A DNA stretch of 64,000 bases from Styela clava (lineage: Eukaryota > Chordata > Ascidiacea > Stolidobranchia > Styelidae). Positions within the stretch are counted from its first letter, which is position 1; the number at the start of each line of letters is the position of its first letter. This document shows positions 33,174-46,217 of the stretch, piece by piece. The stretch lies in NCBI RefSeq assembly GCF_964204865.1, contig NC_135250.1:28511395-28575394 (forward strand). The letters are read 5' to 3'. The notes below the pieces were generated by a model, which saw only the letters and a program-made list of their open reading frames with translations, searched no databases and was not told the origin of the DNA. A program made the translations under genes and the position numbers.

Positions 33174-36100
33174 TTACCGCAGTTCAAAAACAACATCAAA
33201 ATCTGGAGCTTCGTAAGTTACCAAACTGTCGACCCCAACATGAAATGGTGGTAATGGGTTGTGCGGATTCGGCAATACTTCCAGCTTTTGAAACATTACC
33301 GTTATAAAGATAAAGAGTTTCATCTTGGCCAGTTGTTCACCCAGGCAATGTCGAGGTCCAGTTGAGAATGGGATCATGTGATTTGATGAATTTTTGGTCA
33401 CGGTCGAGAAATCTCTCAGGTCGAAATTCTTCCGGATTTTCGAAGTATCTGATATCGTTATGAACTGCGCAGATATTTGGAGCAATCTGATGTAAAAAAA
33501 CATCACGATGGGAAAAAATGAACGCTGAGAACACGAGATAGTGCTCATTATTAAAGATTAATTTGGAATTGTATTTGACATATGGCTTGGTTTGCTAAAT
33601 TGTTGTTGTTATTCGTGTTTTAGTTTTTCTGTTAGCGTCAGTGTCTAGAATAAAAAATTGTTTTCTGCAACCATTGTCAGTTTCAAAATTTAATTACTTG
33701 AAGATGTAGGAACTTGCTAGTAGGCTATTTTTTTTTTTTTTTTTTAAACTCCTATGCGAACGATATTTCACCAAATATTTTTCAGATTATTGTTTTTAGG
33801 AGAGAAAGTATTTTTATCCCTAAGTACTCGCATTTGAGGTAGTAATTCAGTTCTGTTCAAAAATACCTATAATTAAATTCTCTGCTTTTGCTATGTGTAG
33901 AACAAATGAAGAATCAATATTTTTATAGAAATGTTTCGATAATTAAGTAACACACTGGACCTGTTGGAAGTTTTATAAAATGAACAAAGCTAAACATGAA
34001 TTCGGTTTATCTGAAGAACATACAGCCTCATTCTTTGGAATAGTATATCCATTTAAGATTGCTTTATCGTTTGTTTTGAGAGGCACGGTCAGTGGGGACA
34101 ATGTACGATGTCTCATTAGTTCTTGTATAAATGCACAAGTATAAGGCATTTCATCCTTATGCTTAATACTAGGTACCCCTTCTTCACCTGTCCATGAATG
34201 AGGGAGGAAATGATATTTATATTTTAAAATATGTTTATTTCTGAAACAGTCTACTAGATCACGATGTTTTAATGTGCTTGATAAGGTGGCATATGAGTGA
34301 ATTTTTGGAGCTAAAGTTCTGAATAAAGATTGCGTAATTGACTCTGGAATCGCTTCCAACATCAATTCTTGTTTGAATCGATTGCAAAACATTGGAATAA
34401 ATTCTAAAGTTCAACAGTTGGATTGCAACCGTGGTATAAAGTTTCGGGAGTAGTCATTCACATATATGTATAAATCGTTATGTGAAGTTGCTACGACGCC
34501 ACTACGTCGAGTTGCTACGACTATCTAAACTAAAGGTTGCAGTTATCAAAGTACCTCTGTGTCCCAGAAACATCCAATGCATCTGAAAGAGCATTTATCA
34601 CTATTGTCCTCGCTGGCTACAAATTGGAGAGTGGTTGGGAGCATAAAAGTAATATTGCGAATTTGAAAATAGGAATATCGAAATGCGGCCGATTCGTGTC
34701 AAAATTGGGATTGGGAAACAGAGACGATGAGTCAAAATGAAGATAGGAAAAAGCGAAAGATAGCGAAATTGCAATTAAGACTCACGGGAAGACATAAAAA
34801 CGTATTTGATTTTGCAATATGTATTTCCAATGACGGTAATTTTCTCAATTTCCTAGGATATAGCTTAGGTGGGTATGTTTCCTTGGCAAACTATGACGAG
34901 AAATCCAAATACGGAATCGATAATCGAAAGCGAAAATTTAAGAATCAAATACCATAATCATACTCAGAATCTCATAGTCGTCAATAAGAGGCATGTGAAA
35001 AAAATGTTGCACGCTAGTAAAGGAATGATATTGCTTTGTCGTGGACTCTTTTCTTGGTGTAGTTTGAGCATAATATAAGAAACAATTTTGGGATTATAAA
35101 ATTTTCAAACACACAAGTAATTTAATTCACGTTACTCATGGGTATAGATTAGAGTGAAGGTCTTTCATCAACGTGTAATTTCATTCTCAACAACATGTTT
35201 AAAAACATGTTTCAGAGTGCGTAGGTATGTATTTGAACGACAATATTTTTCATTTTTTGTTTTCATTTCATTGTCTTAATGATATCATTACAAAAACTAT
35301 ACAAATCTTTTTATCTCACCTTTCCTGTACTTGAAAATTTTAGAGCGACAAGATCAGGGTAAAAGTTGTTGTTGGCAATCTCTTGATTTGTGATGAAGTT
35401 CAATGATTAGTTGTCAAATAAGAGAATTAGAATCAGATAACACTTACAGGTTTTCAAGAATCTCAAGCATGTGTATAAATTTTTTATCTTCATATTCAAA
35501 TCTTGAACCGAACACTATTCTGCAGATGATGTTAGCCAACGAAAGATTGAATTAAATCTACATTTAAGAAAAAAATTCAATACCTTGATAAGATACTTTG
35601 AAATAAGAATCATATAATAAAAAATAAAGTTTGAATGATTTATCAGAAATATTCTCGATATAGTTTTCTCTATTTTAATAAAGTTAAATTTGGAATCATT
35701 GAAAACATAATGATCCCTTTTTAAATAAAACTATATTCCTTTCTTTACATTATCAACTTCACTGAAAGATTGCATTATTTCCCATAATTATTTCTAATAA
35801 TTATTTTAAATTGATAATGTTGAATAATATGGGGGCATTAATGTATTGGATCCCAGTGCTGTTAGCAATACTTGTTTTAAAAGTTGAAAATCGCTGTTAC
35901 CGCTGCTTAGATATGTCATTAATTTAGTAATGGCTTTTTTATATTAAAAGATTAGGAATTCGACAAAGTATTTCAAGACTTTGGCATGGTCACGGTAACA
36001 AGATAAAAGCTGGTTACACCACTGGAATCCTTTTGTCTGAGACCATTCTGCATGCTCATTTTCGAGATTTGTTTCAGCCGTCCTTATAGGTTTGCCATAG

Positions 36101-37601
36101 CAACAAAAATTTGGAACTCTGCATTGTATTACTAAATTATCAAACAAAGTGTATAGACTTGTTTCTACGAATCATTGTTTGTTTAGTTTACTCTCTGAAG
36201 CTTATAGGGAAGAAAACAAAAGGTAACTTACATACAAATTTTTACCGTTATTCGTACACATACTATCAATTAGCAATGGCATTTCCTCAATATAATATTT
36301 ACCTCGCTTCCTTTACAACCCAGTCCAAATCTGAAAGAGGAAATTCTGAATTGAAATTGCGTTCAAACAACTTAAGCCCACAACGGGCCACAAGATGCCT
36401 GCACGAAGAAAGGTATACGGATACAAGGATATAACACGGTATTCTGAACGCGAAGGCCAGTATCAGACAATAACATGCGGCTGCTGAAATTCATTAGCTT
36501 AAATGCAATTTAGAAATTAAGGAACTTCTTTAGTGTGTTTACTAGGTTGCAGAATATATAAACATCAAAGCTAAAGACCCCCATGATAGCATTATATTAA
36601 AACTCGAGGCTCCCGGTGGAACTACTATAAAGAAAAACACTATTATTTTTACAATATCCTGAAGTAAGTAAGTACTGTTCAATCCTTACCGCCTTAAAGT
36701 CTTGAATCCAAATTTATGTAGGATTTTCCATTCAGGTCCATAATCTGCTGTAATAATTCCGCGCCCGTGCGTTAACATATCATAAAAAAATTGCTTGTGC
36801 GTCCAGAAAATTTTTCGGCCTGATTCACCAATGCCTAATAATAATTTATTTTTCAGAAATAATGTATTTCGTGTAATAATAATAAAATGTATGTATCGCA
36901 TGCTCACAATTTAATATTTACAGACTTCCTAAAATCTCTGTCTCAGTTGAAAAATTATTATTTTACATCAACAACACTTATTTATTTATTACCAAAATAA
37001 TTTTTGTACTCTTTGTATATTTTCACTATCATGGTATTTGTTATTAGAAATGAGCAACCCTATGACCTTAGCTTTGCCATAGTTTTAATGTTTCTTGTTA
37101 CAATAGAAGTGGCAGATTATACAGTAGAAGTAGCATATTAAATGTTCTTTCATCGAATACGATATGAAGAATGCTTATATAAAATAAAATACTCTTTCTT
37201 TCTATCTGTAAATATACATACAATTTGGTAACAAGAAAGGAAATAATGTTTTCACTTTTTACTCAATGAGACCTAACAATTATTTTTGAGTAAAAGCGCG
37301 AGCGCTAGTCTTATACCAATAAACAAGATATCTCACCTCATTGATAGCTTCGTAGTCGTTCAAAATAACCCAATTCTCCGGTCCAAATTGAACTGATATC
37401 ACAGATCCATATTTTTTTTATTTGACGCAATGTTTCTGCGCTATTATTTCCCAAGAATGGAAAATATCGAACTAGACGCTGCCCATTAGGAGTTAGGACC
37501 CGGTGGAAAATTTTTTGTTCTTTTCAAAAATACCAACACAGTATAATTGCAATACTACTAATACCAGTCTTTTTTCAATTCAATAATTCACCTAGATACA
37601 T
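33174..37601 (-). pseudogene. CYP2-like P450 pseudogene, tandem duplicate of the 39.2-46.2 kb gene
   Basis: Recognisable exons are 1 (37337-37601), 2 (about 36688-36833), 3 (about 36231-36329), 4 (35448-35557), 8 (34024-34187) and 9 (33174-33486). Exon 1 has an early stop (MYLGELLN then TGA). Exon 2 lacks one base inside FVFDM. Exon 3 has two extra bases and a stop. Exon 4 has TAA as its second codon. Exon 9 lacks one of two ATTTG units just before the heme loop, so GPRHCLGEQLAK is out of frame. Exons 5-7, including the I-helix, are absent; flanking intron sequence aligns to the intact paralog up to the gap. Exon 8 is intact (GVPSIKHKDEMPYTCAFIQE). Introns still align with the paralog, so duplication is fairly recent and decay followed. 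Confidence 0.93.
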
Positions 37602-38292
37602 GCTTTAGTTCTATTTATAAAATACTAGCGTTACACGAGGCAATACCAAAATATTAATTCGATACAACAAGCACACCATTGACAAATATTATCTTCTAAA
37701 ATTGCTCAAATGCCCTTGAAATGACCCAAATCGTCAAATAGTACAGACTATTTAAGTTAGCTATCAACTTGTCTGTATAACCTTTGTATCTTGTATGTCC
37801 AAAATAAAAAAAAATGCCCTGAGGTGTATTAAACAACACAACGGGTGACCTTAATTAATAAAGCGTATTCAGACTGGACACGGATTAGCGAGTATTCTAA
37901 TTTACTCAACCTTTTACAAACAGGTATGTAGGTGAGTAAACACAGACACCTCTTATTGTAGACAAAAGGAGACCATTACTTAAAAATGCGTAAAAGTAAA
38001 TAGAATATAATAAAGAATGAATGATGAATCAATCGATGAAACGCCTTTTTAATTGGTCTTATAGTTGTTGTGTACGCAGGTTAGTTGTGATGATGAGTTG
38101 TTTCTCCGGGTCTTAAAATAGGATTTAATAAAGATTAAAATGACAGCATTATCCCATCCACGCTAAAATGATGTTATTCCAAAATCGTCACTAGATTGAT
38201 TTTATATGGCGTTTTAAGTCGCGTTTGGTAACATTGGAACAACGACACCTCTATACAGCTGAGGTGAGCATATTAGGGCCCACGGGCCGGGT

Positions 38293-38658
38293 TTGGCCCG
38301 TCGAAGTGACCGCAACAAATCGTGGGCTATAATAAATACCATAAAACCAAAATATGATTCAATCATAGACCAATATAATGCACACAACGAGACACATATA
38401 CCTGAAACTCGTCTATCCGAAGTGTTGAGATCAACGAATGCAAAAACAGATCTCTTCACCCGGATTCAAACCTACAAGCAAGCTGATTTAGAATTAGCAC
38501 AAGATGCTTTAATTAAACAAGCTTTTGTACGCATGCCGTACGCTTCAACGGTCCTATCAATCTTTATGCCACTTGGTACACTATCTGTTTGTGGTACAGT
38601 AGCTGTGTCGCTACTTATTTGTAAAAAAAATAGTTTTTTATTTATAGTTTCATATTAA
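38293..38658 (+). other. unrecognised open frame with C-terminal membrane segment
   Basis: An open frame of 121 codons without an early ATG starts inside hAT-like GC-rich sequence. Its body is hydrophilic (SWAIINTIKPKYDSIIDQYN ... LFTRIQTYKQADLELAQDAL). It then has a likely membrane helix (VLSIFMPLGTLSVCGTVAVSLLI in substance) and a short basic end. It could be the last exon of a captured or retroelement-borne membrane protein. I do not recognise the family, and chance cannot be excluded. Confidence 0.3.
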
Positions 38659-39201
38659 TTTTTGAGCCTCCTGCGGAGCAACCAAGTGACCATTCATGAT
38701 TGAATAATTTGTAAACAGTATAACAGCATGTAAATATAACAGGACAGAAGTTATCTGATATTTTTAGAAAAAAAAGCAAAGCATCTTTTGTAATAAGCAC
38801 CAAATTCAAGTTTTTGTATGTTTGAACGCTAATACCATATGAAAAGGGAGGATCTTGTCTGGATTAACATAACCCTTATTCTTTGTATCATGCAAGTTGA
38901 AAAAAAAGTCTATCTTTGCGATGAGTTGTTCTCTCACACAAAGCCTAATTTTGCAAACTACACACCGCAATTACACATTAATTCAATCAAATCGTTTTAA
39001 GTTCCTGTTAACCTTTATTTTAAATTCATTTCGAATTCTGTTTTTAAAAAGTGTGTTTTAGCCTAGTACAAAAATAAACTAATAATTACTCATTGATCAA
39101 GCTTTATGTCTTTCTAATCACCCTAAAGATTGTTATTGTCGCTAATAGGCTATTTCAATATTTTTCTATAGTTATAAAACGTCAAGAAATGGAAATTCAA
39201 A

Positions 39202-42200
39202 TCATTTACGCCGTTCGAAAACTACATCAAAATCAGGGGCTTCGTAAGTTATTAAACTGTCGATCCCGGAATGAAATGATGGTAATGGTTTGTGTGGATT
39301 CGGCAATACTTTCAGCTTCTGAAGAATCCCGGTTATAAAGATGAAGAGTTCCATTCTGGCCAGTTGTTCACCCAGGCAATGTCGAGATCCAATAGAAAAT
39401 GGGATCACGTGATTTGATTTGATGAATTTTCGGTCACGGTCAAGAAATCTTTCAGGTCGAAATTCTCTCGGATTTTCGAAGTATCTGGAATCATGATGGA
39501 CTGCCCAGATATTTGGTGCAATCTAATGTAAAAAACAAGAGAGATATGCTCAAATATATGGACACGTTTACCGATTCCAAGAAAAGCACCAACATTTAAA
39601 GGCATCAGTTATAACAGTGACAGCAAGTCCAGCTTCCACGAGACAGTTACGAGCAACGAGTTAGTTCAGTGTCACCGCGCTGTGTTACGGTACCGTAACT
39701 ACCCTATCTTTAGAAGTTCCTGTCTTGTGAGAGCGTGAATTGAAATTACGAGATGGTCCGACTCACAACTGTAGTAACACCAACGCATTAACACAAATAT
39801 TAGCAAAGCCAGGATTTCGTTACGAACCACCAACGTTCGATGGCACGTGATCAAAAGAACATGAAGAGGAGTGCCAGCATACACGTCACAAGGTGTCGCT
39901 AATTTTTATTCTGACACATAAAAAACGAATCTCTTGAAGTCCACAGAAATTTTTGAAATAAGTTAAAGTATTAGCCTTCTGGCGGAAAAATCAATCTTTA
40001 CCCACTGAAAATTTCAAAGCAATTGGTCCAGTATTCGAAGAGAAAAGCGATTTTTTAATGAAAATGACGAAGAATAATAAGAATAACAACAACATAATAT
40101 TGATCGTTATGTCCACTACGTGTTCAATAATACGATGAGAAAATAATGAACGCCGGAAACATGAGATAATAATCATCAATATAGACTAATTTGGAATGGT
40201 ATTGGACCTATGGATTATATTGCGAAATTGTTGTTGTTATTCATGTTTCAGTTTTTCTGTTAGCGTTGTTAACATCTAAAAAACAATCGTTCTTCTTCAA
40301 CCTATGTTAGATTTAATTCCAAAATTTTATTACTTGAGTACTCGATGGAGAGCTTTCAATTTTAACTATTTTTCTCAATTTCTAGTAGCTCCTCTTGTAA
40401 TAATTTTTTACCAGAGATGTTTTAAATTATTGTATTTTAAGAGAAAACATATTCGCATCCTTTTGTCATCGAATTTGTGATAATTATTGAGTTCAGTTCA
40501 AAATGACTTTAAATTCTCTGCTTGTGGTTTGTGCAGAACAGAGAAAACCATTTCAAGAAATATTATTTAAGAATTAGGTAACATACTAGAATCGTTAAAA
40601 GTTCTATACAATAAACGAAACTCAGGCATTTGATTTATTTTAAAAACATACCGTTGTATTCTTTGGAATAGTATACCCATTCAAAATTGCTTTTTCGTTT
40701 GTTTTGTGAAGCACGGTAAGTGGGGACAATGTACGATGTCTCATTAGTTCTTGTATAAATGCACAAGTATAAGGCATTTCATCTTTATGCTCCATGCTAG
40801 GTACCCCTTCTTCACCTGTTAATGTAAAATGAATTAATATTTAGATTGTAATCATTTTCTTAGAAAATTCACTAGATTATGTTTAAATTTTATAGTATAA
40901 GGCTGCATATGAGTGAAGTTTTGGAGCTAAAGTCGTAAATATGGTAGCAGAATCGAGCCCTGAATCAATTTCAGAATAAATACCGGTGTATGGAATCAGA
41001 TCTTCGGGTTAAACTTGGATTGCAAACGTGGTATAACGTTTCGGGACGAGCCATTCAGATATATGTAGAAATCGCAATGTTGAGTTACTACGACGCCGCA
41101 AACTCCGTTTAATATATAGTTTCTACACTCTAATCGCCCCACTCGTTTGCGATAGTCACGTTTACGTGCACCATTTGGGCCAATAATTAATGCGTCATAA
41201 TTCTTATTTACTGTGTGTAAGAATTAGTGTTGTCATGACAGAAATCTTAGCATATCAGTGAACGAACCATGAAGGCTGGGAATGTGAAAGAAACTAAGGC
41301 AGCGGTAAAAGCCAACACAAAAAACGGAAAAAAGTGACTAAAAGCTCCTAGCGCCCATCGACAGTCTGAACCTGAACTCATAACTCCTATTTACTGTGTG
41401 AAAGAATTAGTCTTGTCTCGTTACTTTTTTGAATGACTGAAATCTTGTCATATCAGAAACATCTGCTGCATCAGTAAAAGCATCTAACTCAATGAGGCTC
41501 GTCCTCTCAGAATTGCAAACGAGACTCGCAATTTTAATTTATCATTTTATTTATTATGATATTGCTCAGGGGAGTATGTCTTCTTGATAAACCGTGTCGA
41601 GAATTCGAAATCGGAAATCTAGAATCGGAATCGAAAACTTAGGAATTTAATACTATGGGTAATCATACTCATTATCCGTAGTAGTTGACAAGCAACGTGT
41701 GAAAAAAATTGTCTTATCATATTGAAGGAATGCAGCCGTCATAGATTACTTTTCTCATTATAGTTTGTACTAACGGCAGTGCATATTAAATATTATAAAT
41801 TTGTTTTACCCAAAATATTCTCAATTTCTTTTGCTATTTCTTCTTGGCACTCAGAAAAGTGGGCAAAAGCCAATATAGCCCAATGCAGTGTAGCACTAGT
41901 AGTTCCCGAACCCGCTCCGATTAAATCAATAATGAATTGAATGAGGTTTGATTCCTGAATTCAAGGGGAAATAGATAATCATTCTAGGTTGCTTTTGTAA
42001 CTTTACAGCTGGACAGCATACGACCAACGTACATCACGTTTTGCTGAATCAAACTTAGCAAACATATTGCAAATGATTTCAATATGTAACAATCGTGTAC
42101 GTTTTTCTTACTCACATTAAAGGAGGCATCGTCGTCATTTTTGGTTTTCATTTCATTGAGAAATGCATCAATTAGATCGCGGATGTCAAGTTCGTTAAAA

Positions 42201-45200
42201 TTAGATTTATGTTGCTGTATGATCTCCCTCATATATTCTAAAATACATAACATGGTTATGCTAAATATGCCCAGATAAATAAAAATCAATATTTGGTGCT
42301 CCCGAAGTATGTGAACCAGGATGGCGGACAACGGAACGTAGTATGTGTACCAGGTTGGGGTTAGGCAATATTTGTATTGCAATGTTTTCTTTTTTTACAA
42401 AACCTGATAAACATACTACGTTCGGGGGTCCGTCATCTTTGTTCACATACTTCGGGAGTTTCCAATAATTTATAAACTGTTCTATATACGTATATGTTTA
42501 ATAAATATGCCATGATGCATTAAAATTGATAATTTATAAAGGTACAATTTAATTTGAATATAATATTCTATATCTAAAGGGTTTTGAAAATTTCTGTGTA
42601 AGTTTTGTTAAATCATTTAATGAAATTTTTTTTTTTGTAGCTTTCGAAGTATGTGCACCACGATGGCGCACAGCCTGATCTTATTATGTGCACCAGGTTA
42701 GGGTTCAAATTGTGCGCCATCTTGGTGATCATACTTCTGGAGCAATTTTATTTTTCATATAGCTTGATATGCATTCGAAAAAATCATTAAAAGCTTTGTT
42801 GAAGACCAAAACAATATTATGTTATTTCAAATGATAAAAAACAAAATTTCCTCTCAGAAAATCAAAATATTTTTTGTATTCTAGGTAATTTCGTTCATGT
42901 TTCATTCACATTTTTTTTCTGATACATTGCCTTGTTCGGACAGAAAGTTTCGATGAATGAGCGAGGTATAAAATGATAATAAAAGTCTCACGTTTAAAAG
43001 TGTGATTCTCTTCAATTGCATTTTCGACGATTCCCTTGAAAGGTGGAATATATCTTAAAATTGGAGCTAATAAGACCAACTTGAGCATCGTGGCATTGAA
43101 ATTATTTGAAACACTGAAAAAGATGATTTAATGTGTTAACTCCTAGAGATAGTTTAAATATTAAGGTAAAATGTTTTGGAAACTTTTTAAGCTCTTTCAT
43201 ATTTATTTGTGGAAGACACGGCGCTACCCCACTAGCTATGTTAATGTCAATATTTCTAGACTTTATATTATGTTACGAATGATAACTCAATGTTAGGTAA
43301 TGACATATTATGTTGCAGGTATAATGATAAAACCTTGAACATGAATAATACAGTATTACACTTCTTCAAAATATTTATTCGGAAATTCTTTCAGACTAAA
43401 GTTCGATCTGGATTTTACAGTCAGAAATGTAAGCACAAAATATTGTTAATAAATACTTTGTAGTTAGTCATAAAGCCTTGTTGATAGCATAACAAAAATA
43501 TTTGAAACTCAGGAGCTTCCGTAGTATGTGCACCAAGATGGCGCTCACCCTGAACATAGCATGTGTACCAGGTTAGGGTTCCGGTATTGGGCCAGCTTGG
43601 TACACAAACTACGGGAACGCAGGAACTTTTTATATCGTCTTTGTTGGGCTTGAAATTTTTTTAGTAACAAGGTCACCGTAAATGGCGTGTGTTGATGATT
43701 TGTGGTAAAGTTCAATTGTTAGTTGTCTAATATTATAACATGTCGATAGCATAGCACCTACAGGTTCTGTAACATCTGAAGCATGTGAAGAAATTTCTTG
43801 TCTTCATATTCAAATCTCGAACCGAATACTATTCTGCAGATTATGTTGGCCATAGTAAAATGAAATTTCATCTAGATTCAAGAAGAAATAAAAAATACCT
43901 TGATAAGATAACACGAAAAAAGATGAATAAAAATGAAGTTTAAATGATTCATCAAATATATTCTCGATATAGTTTCCTGTTTTTAGTAAAATAAAATTGA
44001 TAACAAAAATTGAAAATATAAATTGTCCGATTTTAAATAAAATGATATTCTACTGTTTGTATTATAAACCTTACCGAAAGGTCATATTATACCTCATACG
44101 TTTTGCTAATAAATATTGTGAATAGATAATGTTGAAAAACATGATGGCAGCGACAATATTTTCCCCAAAGTGGCCAGTATTTAAGTTTTATTGAATGGGT
44201 TCCCGGTGCTGCTTGCAATACACTGTTTAGAACTCAACAATTGCTGTCACCGCTGCGTATATATGTCGATAGTTTGTTAATAGATTTTTTATAATAAAAG
44301 ATTAGGAATTTTTAAACCAGGAAGTTTTTCAAGGCGTGACAGAATTACGGCAAAGAGATACGATGGCTACACCGCTGGGACTCTTTTGTCTGAGCCCATT
44401 TTGTATGTTTATTTTCAATTTTGTTTCAGTGTTCAACCTTTAGAATCTTAATAGGTTCGCAATTGCCAAAAAAAAATTGGAACACTCCATCATATTATTA
44501 AAGTATCCAAAATGATTTATTTCCGCCTCGTTTCTGCAAAACATTGTATGTTTAGATTACTCTATTAGGCGAATAAAGATGAAAACAATGAGTAACTTAC
44601 ATATAAACTTTTCCCGTCATTTGCACGCATACTTTCAATCAGCAAAGGCATTTCCTCAATTATATTTGCCTCCATTCCTTTCCGACCCACTCCAAATCTG
44701 AAATAGGAAATTCTAAATGAAGTGAAATTGCATTCATATATATATTAAGCATTAAGGACCAACAAGATGTCTCCACAAAGAAAGGGAAGTAGCACGGTAT
44801 CTTGAACGTGAATGCATATCTCGCTGTAGTGTATCAGACAATTACACGCTGCCGATAAGTTTCGTGAGCTTAAATACATTTTCATTATATTAACTGTAGC
44901 ATGATTATCGCTAATTATTTCTAAGTCGACTGGTGCTACTATAACGAGAAGTCTACCAAATTATAGCGTTATATACATGCCACAAGCTTAATGCCAGTAT
45001 TGTGTGATATCCACCGCCATATCTTCCATCCCTAATGAATATAGATGTGAACGGTTTAAGTCCAAGAATAAATTTTTGTTAGGAGTTACATTTTTTTTTT
45101 TTTTATACGGGCAGGACCGGAAAAATCCAGTAGAACTGAATCACACGGCATCTTAGTAAGCGGTTTATAGCGGTAGATTTCTCACTATAATAAATTAGAT

Positions 45201-46217
45201 ACACATTGCATACCATTGTTACAGAACATCCAAGCCAAAACCCTCACTTGACCCTAATGATAGCATAGCATGATATTAATTTTCAAGGCGCCATGTGCAA
45301 CTACAATAAAAAATGACAATAATATTTTTACAGTACCGTAAATAAAGTAATTACTGTGCAAACCTCACCCTCTTAAAGTCTTGGATCCAAATTTGTGTAG
45401 GACTTTCCATTCAGGCCCATAATCTGCTGTAACAATGCCGCGCCCTTGCGTTAACATATCAAAAACGAAATTGCTTGTGCGTCCCGAAAACTTCTCGGAC
45501 TGATTCACCAATGCCTAATAATAATTTATTCTTTAAATAATATGTATTTTATAGTGCATGTATTGCATGCTCACAATTCAATTTATACATAAATATCGTT
45601 CGTATAAATATATGTACTGGTTCCTTGGAATCTCTTTGCAATTTGAAAAATCTTCATAGTGCAACGAGTAATCCTATGACCCTAGCTTTGGAATATAATT
45701 AGTTCTTATTTTATAAGCTCGAATCGTTTTTTGTTATAGATAGTAATAGATTATATTTTGAATGTCCTTCAATCGCTTACGATATGTAGAATGCTTGAAA
45801 CACACTGTCTATATACATATATATGTACATATAAATTGTTAACACGGAAAAAATCATCATTTTCATACTCTTTACTCAGTGAGTGATTACAAATATTTTT
45901 GTTTGAGTGCGCGAGGTGCTGCTCTAAAAAAATTAACAATATCTCTATTATTTTACCTCATTGACAGCTTCGTAGTCGTTCAGAATTACCCAATCCTCAC
46001 GTCCAAATTGAACAGACATTACTGACCCATATTTCTTCTTCATTTGACGCAATGTTTCTGCGGTATTTTTTCCCAAGAAAGGGAAATATCCAACTAGAGG
46101 CAGTCCATGAGGACCAGGTGGGAAATTTCTTGGTCTTTTCAAGAAATACCAACATAGTATACCTGCAATAATACTAATACCAGTCGATGTACAATTCAAT
46201 AATCCATCTAGCCACAT
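39202..46217 (-). CDS. CYP2-like cytochrome P450, intact (nine exons, 495 residues)
   Basis: Exons: 45957-46217, 45369-45514, 44601-44697, 43762-43871, 42992-43113, 42116-42237, 41810-41954, 40652-40815 and 39202-39522 (stop TGA). All junctions are GT-AG and phases fit. The protein starts with a membrane-anchor segment, then the proline hinge (KRPRNFPPGPHGLPLVG). The I-helix oxygen-activation motif is IGAGSGTTS. The K-helix ExxR is in FIQELMRHR, the PERF-type motif is FRPERFLDRD, and the heme loop is FSIGSRHCLGEQ with the axial Cys. It is a microsomal monooxygenase that would pair with NADPH-P450 reductase; the substrate is unknown. It is transcribed away from the plus-strand P450 at 48902, and the tandem pseudogene lies downstream. 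Introns hold three copies of one palindromic MITE family. Family assignment is by motif and exon layout; no subfamily is claimed. Confidence 0.94.
42298..42459. repeat. palindromic MITE family, copy 2
   Basis: It begins GCTCCCGAAGTATGTGAACC and ends GTTCACATACTTCGGGAG, an 18-bp almost perfect inverted pair. A second inverted pair inside is gaacgtagtatgt / acatactacgttc. It lies in intron 5 of the intact minus-strand P450. Confidence 0.88.
42640..42743. repeat. palindromic MITE family, copy 3
   Basis: It begins GCTTTCGAAGTATGTGCACC, contains ACGATGGCGCACAG and the inverse GTGCGCCATCTTGGTG, and ends CATACTTCTGGAGC. It lies in the same intron as copy 2. Confidence 0.88.
43515..43620. repeat. 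palindromic MITE family, copy 4
   Basis: It begins GCTTCCGTAGTATGTGCACC, continues AAGATGGCGCTCACC, and ends GGTACACAAACTACGGGAAC. It lies in intron 4 of the intact minus-strand P450. Confidence 0.88.

Noticed and set aside
39405..39605. 66-codon minus-strand frame overlapping P450 exon 9
   Set aside because: It is another frame of exon 9 and its upstream intron; the true frame (PERF motif and heme loop) is open through the exon.
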